From Rhodospirillaceae bacterium (GTDB lineage Bacteria > Pseudomonadota > Alphaproteobacteria > SP197), in the NCBI GenBank assembly GCA_002722885.1, contig PBNE01000009.1, forward strand, positions 1-61,846: a DNA stretch of 61,846 nucleotides, read 5' to 3'. The translations under genes were made by a program, and so were the position numbers. Every line of letters starts with the position of its first letter. Position 1 is the first letter of the stretch. The notes beneath the pieces were generated by a model. That model worked only from the letters and a program-made list of their open reading frames with translations, made no database searches and was not told the DNA's origin. Positions 60,158-61,846 of the stretch are shown one piece after another.

Positions 60158-61846
60158 TCAGTCGGGCATCGTGAAAGGCTTGGGGTCGAGGAAACGACGC
60201 AGGACATTTTCGGAGAGGCGCGCGACATTGTTGTTCCAGCCGTTGTGGGGAAGGCTGGCGCTCCAGGCTATGGAGCCGGTGGAAAACACGGCGCCACCGC
60301 CCGGTGTTTCGAAGAAGGTCATGTCGGCCTTGATGCGCGGGTTCTGGGCGCCGTCCATGGCGCTGTGATGAAATCCGGTCTCGTCGGGCACTAGCCAGGT
60401 ATTTTCCGAGTGGCCCACCGAACTTGCCAGAACCAGCGTGTGGGGTGGTGTGCCGAGCAGAGCATCGGCAGCGTCGATCTCGCCGCCACTGGCACCGCCG
60501 CCGAGGTAACCGAAGTCACCGATGATCTCCTCCTCCCCGATGCCGTCGAAGATGAAGGCGGCGCGGTCATCGAAGCTCTCCGGCCTGCGCAGGTAGACAC
60601 CGGAGGCATCAAAGCCGACGGCGACGGTGCCGACACCCACCAGCGCTTGCGGCGCCATGCCGACGCGGCGCCAGAGCCCGCCGTATTCGCCGGTAAAGCC
60701 GAGGTAGTACTCGCCGGGTTCTTCATCGCGATAGCGGATGCCGTCTTCGGACCGGCGTAATTCGATGGCGCCGGGTGCCGTGTCGGACATCGCACAGCGC
60801 CAGACAAAGCCGTTACCGCCGAGATAGGCCAGCCGTCCGCCGCGCGCGAGATAGCTGCGCAGGCCATCCCACATCGGCGTTGTGAAGTATTCGGGGTGGG
60901 CGCCGGTCACCACCGCATCGTAGTGCTCGAGCAGACGGACGCCTTCGTGGTGCAGGTCCTCGTCGGTGATGACGTCACAGGCGATGCCGCACATATTGAG
61001 CCAGCCGAGCACCAGCGTGTCGAGATTGAGATTGTAGCCGCCTAGCGAGGTCTTCGGGGCGCAGTTGAACACCGGTCGCAGCCTTGAAGAATAGCGCACG
61101 GGGCTGCCATCCCGGTGTGTGTCATAGGTCGAGAGGCCGATCTCCGGATGCTCGTGCAGAAACACGTCGTCCCTGTCGAGCGGTGTCCAGGAAAGGTCGG
61201 TCACTTCAGCGTAGTACTCATGCTGATGCCATTGGTAGTTGGCATAGGCCATGTAGGTCACGGTCGAGGCGAGAAACGCCAGCTTCGCGGTCCCCGTGCC
61301 GCGCGGCGGGCGCACGAAGAAGGGCGTGTAGGTCTCATCGTCACCTGCCCGCAGGCGCACGGCATAAACCCCGTTCGGCAGATTTTCAGGCACGGTGTAC
61401 GAAAAGTCCGTATCCCAACCGGCGTCGTAGTGGTCATCGTCATGGAAGTGGATTGCGCCGTATTCTTGGGGTGCGTGCTGCCAGCTCTGAGAGTGGCCCG
61501 ACCAGTTGAACCCCTTCACGCCGCGTGCGGGAAGGTTCCGTGTGGTGCCATGGAGGCCGTTGAAGCCGGTATCAGTGATTTGGGAGCCGCTGATGCCACG
61601 GGAGAAATCCCAGGCCGCCACAAGAGCGGGTTCCCGCTCGTGTGCAGCGCTATCCCACGCCAAAGCGTTGCACTCATCTTGTGAGAGGGCCCGGCCGATC
61701 AGCCGCGGTCGGTCAAGCTTGCCGTTGAAGTTGCAACGGGTCCCTCTGCCCGATGGTGCAGGCAATGCCGCCATCACGAGTGCCCCGGAGGCTGTGCCGA
61801 AACCTCCTTTGCCCGTGGCGCAAGAGGAAACATCAACCTCGAAGGC
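60158..61846 (-). CDS. DMFase-large-subunit-like protein (5' end cut by window)
   Basis: Reads minus from the window edge to 60158. The visible part begins with a LamG-like sequence (NGKLDRPRLIGRALSQDECNALAWD, DFSRGISGSQITDTGFNGLHGTTRNLP), then FNWSGHSQSWQHAPQEYGAIHFHDDDHYDAGW, and the central DMFase-like domain (AFLASTVTYMAYANYQWH, DYDTHRDGSP-like TYDTHRDGSP, YDAVVTGAHPEYFT, GGRLAYLGGNGFVWR). It ends in HPTLVL-like LLGTPPHTLVLASS. The family includes the large subunit of N,N-dimethylformamidase but is broad, so the substrate is not assigned. The frame stays open to 61846, so the start is outside. GTG 61777 is not the true start. Confidence 0.75.
   Translation of the reverse strand, partial: AFEVDVSSCATGKGGFGTASGALVMAALPAPSGRGTRCNFNGKLDRPRLIGRALSQDECNALAWDSAAHEREPALVAAWDFSRGISGSQITDTGFNGLHGTTRNLPARGVKGFNWSGHSQSWQHAPQEYGAIHFHDDDHYDAGWDTDFSYTVPENLPNGVYAVRLRAGDDETYTPFFVRPPRGTGTAKLAFLASTVTYMAYANYQWHQHEYYAEVTDLSWTPLDRDDVFLHEHPEIGLSTYDTHRDGSPVRYSSRLRPVFNCAPKTSLGGYNLNLDTLVLGWLNMCGIACDVITDEDLHHEGVRLLEHYDAVVTGAHPEYFTTPMWDGLRSYLARGGRLAYLGGNGFVWRCAMSDTAPGAIELRRSEDGIRYRDEEPGEYYLGFTGEYGGLWRRVGMAPQALVGVGTVAVGFDASGVYLRRPESFDDRAAFIFDGIGEEEIIGDFGYLGGGASGGEIDAADALLGTPPHTLVLASSVGHSENTWLVPDETGFHHSAMDGAQNPRIKADMTFFETPGGGAVFSTGSIAWSASLPHNGWNNNVARLSENVLRRFLDPKPFTMPD

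Overview
This 61.8 kb window is a GC-rich chromosomal segment of an alphaproteobacterium. The evidence is a circularly permuted (two-piece) tmRNA gene next to an alphaproteobacterial-type sspB, a DUF1036 secreted protein, hflK-hflC-DUF2065-degP order, ThyX instead of ThyA, and a Fur-box-like motif of the alphaproteobacterial TGCAA...TTGCA type. A Rhodospirillales-like lineage is plausible, but the sequence alone does not settle the order. Almost everything is housekeeping. I see no IS element, prophage, CRISPR array or secretion island.

Layout. 1-212: 3' end of a Lys/Ala/Pro-repeat, histone H1-like gene. 239-10822: the distal half of the division and cell-wall (dcw) cluster, ftsW-murG-murC-murB-ddl-ftsQ-ftsA-ftsZ-lpxC, mostly with 4-base or shorter overlaps. 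10857-16169: a HAD phosphatase gene broken by an amber codon, then bamD, recN and ligA. 16261-22115: a truncated dioxygenase remnant, a DmpA-type peptidase, a small unknown gene, an Xaa-Pro aminopeptidase with an extra N-terminus, a CpdA-like phosphodiesterase, and a P-loop kinase-like gene coupled to prmA. 22116-30489: an inverted pair of REP-like repeats, uvrD, a ClC channel with CBS domains, and a giant AsmA-like gene. 30490-36337: an iron-type ABC transporter (binding protein with a promoter and Fur-like box, plus a fused permease on the other strand), a decayed PEP-mutase-family gene between them, fumC, and a YHS-domain gene with an in-frame TGA. 36369-41540: yghU, two TfoX_N genes (one decayed), sspB, ssrA, thyX, a malate/lactate-type dehydrogenase and DUF1036. 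41545-48411: mrp, hflK, hflC, DUF2065, degP, serB and miaA. 48639-52072: ilvB-ilvN-ilvC with a terminator. 52322-57816: the elongasome operon mreB-mreC-mreD-mrdA-rodA. 57832-59370: a chimeric binding-protein/M24-peptidase pseudogene with six in-frame stops. 59521-61846: tRNA-Lys(CTT), a YqaA/DedA-like gene, and a DMFase-large-subunit-like gene cut by the window edge.

The genes work together as follows. The dcw block makes lipid II and the divisome, and LpxC commits to lipid A. MreBCD-PBP2-RodA run side-wall synthesis, so both SEDS/PBP systems are represented (FtsW and RodA). ssrA and sspB form a ribosome-rescue and ClpXP-delivery pair. hflKC and degP handle membrane and periplasmic protein quality. 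A striking theme is recent gene decay by point nonsense codons: the HAD, YHS, TfoX_N and SBP-M24 loci all carry in-frame stops inside otherwise family-like sequence. No clearly new system is proven. The most unusual items are the compact permuted tmRNA with its short tag beside sspB, the multi-stop SBP-M24 fusion, and a perfect GACC-N4-GGTC operator-like palindrome.
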